DNA of 64,000 bases from Natronomonas sp. CBA1123. Its GTDB lineage: Archaea > Halobacteriota > Halobacteria > Halobacteriales > Haloarculaceae. Shown here in pieces: positions 63,323 through 64,000 of this stretch (position 1 is the stretch's first letter; the number at the start of each line of letters is the position of its first letter). Location of the stretch: contig NZ_WPCC01000009.1 in the NCBI RefSeq assembly GCF_009741925.1, positions 1-64,000 of the forward strand, read 5' to 3'. Below the pieces are notes generated by a model. The model was not told the DNA's origin and ran no database searches. It saw nothing but the letters and a program-made list of their open reading frames with translations. A program made the translations under genes and the position numbers.

Positions 63323-64000
63323 TCAGACCAGTATCGGCGGAACGGCGAAGGGGTCGACCTGCACGTCGAGCAGCGTCGGTTCGTCGCCCTCGATGGCGTC
63401 GGGCAGCGCCTCGGTGAGTTCGTCGGGCGTCTCGACGGTTTCGCCGCGACAGCCGAACCCGCGGGCGATGGCGGCGTAGTCGACGCCCTCGTGGAAGTCC
63501 GTCGAGAGCTGGAAGTTGTCGGTGCCTATCTGACTGGCCTTCGAGGAGCCGAGCCCATCGTTGTTCAACACGACGACGGTCAGCGGCAGGTCCTCGCGAG
63601 CGGCCGTCTCGAGGTCGGCGATGTGATAGCCAATGCCGCCGTCCCCGGAGAGGGCGACGACGGGCGTGTCGGGACGAGCGAGTTGGACGCCGATGGCCTG
63701 CGGGAGACAGACGTTGATGCCGTCGCTGCCGCGGGCCTGCAGGTAGCCGAGGCCGGGTTCTTCGATCTCGTAGAAGGCCCCCGAGAAGAACCCCGAGTAG
63801 CTGGTGGCGCTGACGAGAATCCCGTCGGCCGGAATCGCCTCGTTCAGTTCGTCGACGACGCGGGCGGGCGCGACCGGTTCGGCGTCGCTCCGCAAATCGC
63901 CCTCGTGGGAGGCCCGCCACTCGGTTCGGTCGGCGTCGAGCGACTCGATTCGGTCGGCACGGTCGGCGTAATCCTCGGCGTCGAGACAGTCGTTCAGCAC
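63323..64000 (-). CDS. thiamine diphosphate-dependent enzyme (acetolactate-synthase-like), C-terminal part
   Basis: At least 225 C-terminal residues of an IlvB/benzoylformate-decarboxylase-type enzyme; the N-terminus is beyond 64000. The ThDP/Mg motif GDGG...NND is GDGGIGYHIADLETAAREDLPLTVVVLNNDG, with QARGSDGINVCLPQAIG at the active-site interface. The enzyme condenses or cleaves 2-keto acids. The GTG that appears at 64000 is probably internal. Confidence 0.88.
   Translation of the reverse strand: MLNDCLDAEDYADRADRIESLDADRTEWRASHEGDLRSDAEPVAPARVVDELNEAIPADGILVSATSYSGFFSGAFYEIEEPGLGYLQARGSDGINVCLPQAIGVQLARPDTPVVALSGDGGIGYHIADLETAAREDLPLTVVVLNNDGLGSSKASQIGTDNFQLSTDFHEGVDYAAIARGFGCRGETVETPDELTEALPDAIEGDEPTLLDVQVDPFAVPPILV

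Noticed and set aside
1-64000. CRISPR arrays, tRNA or rRNA genes
   Set aside because: No regularly spaced direct repeats, cloverleaf-like stretches or rRNA-like sequence were recognised on reading; a tRNAscan or Infernal run would settle this.

Overview
The window reads as the chromosome of a halophilic archaeon (class Halobacteria). Evidence: strongly acidic, Lys-poor proteins at high GC, a TFB gene with a TATA-type promoter, bacterio-opsin-activator (HTH_10) regulators, Tat-dependent lipoproteins, overlapping ATGA/GTG starts with few Shine-Dalgarno sites, and many haloarchaea-specific small proteins. I cannot name the genus. No rRNA, tRNA or CRISPR array was seen.

Layout. 1-5.9 kb: sufB (cut by the window edge), a PAS histidine kinase, a cold-shock protein and a large Bat-like regulator. 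6.0-16.8 kb: a stress and respiration block with DUF389, tandem UspA, an SLC13/RCK_C permease, cytochrome bd oxidase (cydAB), an MgtC/DUF4010 protein, arsR-arsM (arsM frameshifted), a CBS protein and a 49-residue protein. 17-32 kb: a more accessory stretch of hydrolases and export functions (PQQ-repeat Tat lipoprotein, HTH/Zn regulator, methyltransferase, serine beta-lactamase-like hydrolase, DUF2891, two paralogous alpha/beta hydrolases around an HTH_10 regulator and an ABC exporter, amidohydrolase, CocE-like hydrolase). 32.3-39.0 kb: a seven-gene translationally coupled type IV pilus-like operon (ATPase, TadC-like platform, five pilin-like proteins, four carrying an R-G-Q processing-like motif). 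39-43 kb: DUF2892, TusA, sulfide:quinone oxidoreductase-like and DUF1641 genes for reactive sulfur handling. 43-47 kb: a patch with mobile-element scars: an unusual membrane/GGP-N/GT2 fusion, a TnpB relic with its end hairpin, a truncated duplicate of a PNPOx gene, and an MFS permease. 47-51 kb: a dormancy-like module (DUF2267, CBS, phosphoribosyltransferase, four-CBS protein with a ribosome-hibernation-like tail, cation antiporter). 51.6-64 kb: TFB, a PAC2 protein, DUF1684, BrkB, a P-type ATPase with DUF211 and VIT1-like genes, an amino-acid permease, a 3-hydroxyacyl-CoA dehydrogenase, TspO, a lipoprotein and a ThDP enzyme (cut by the edge).

Main new observation. A gapped palindrome, TTCCYAC-N3-GTRGGAA, recurs in promoter regions. 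Two copies are perfect (before a CBS gene and before the phosphoribosyltransferase). Weaker copies precede cydA, DUF2267, tusA-sqr, DUF389, the 49-residue protein and possibly PAC2. Three copies (cydA, DUF2267, phosphoribosyltransferase) end exactly 43 nt before the start codon. The genes behind them (bd oxidase, CBS sensors, DUF2267, phosphoribosyltransferase, sulfur oxidation) look like a low-oxygen/dormancy regulon, so I propose an undescribed haloarchaeal regulon.

Caution on sequence quality. Five otherwise well-conserved genes (arsM, CocE-like, the last pilin-like gene, CBS-HPF, P-type ATPase) each carry a single-base frameshift, four of them in or beside a G, C or A run. This points more to homopolymer errors in the assembly than to five independent inactivations.
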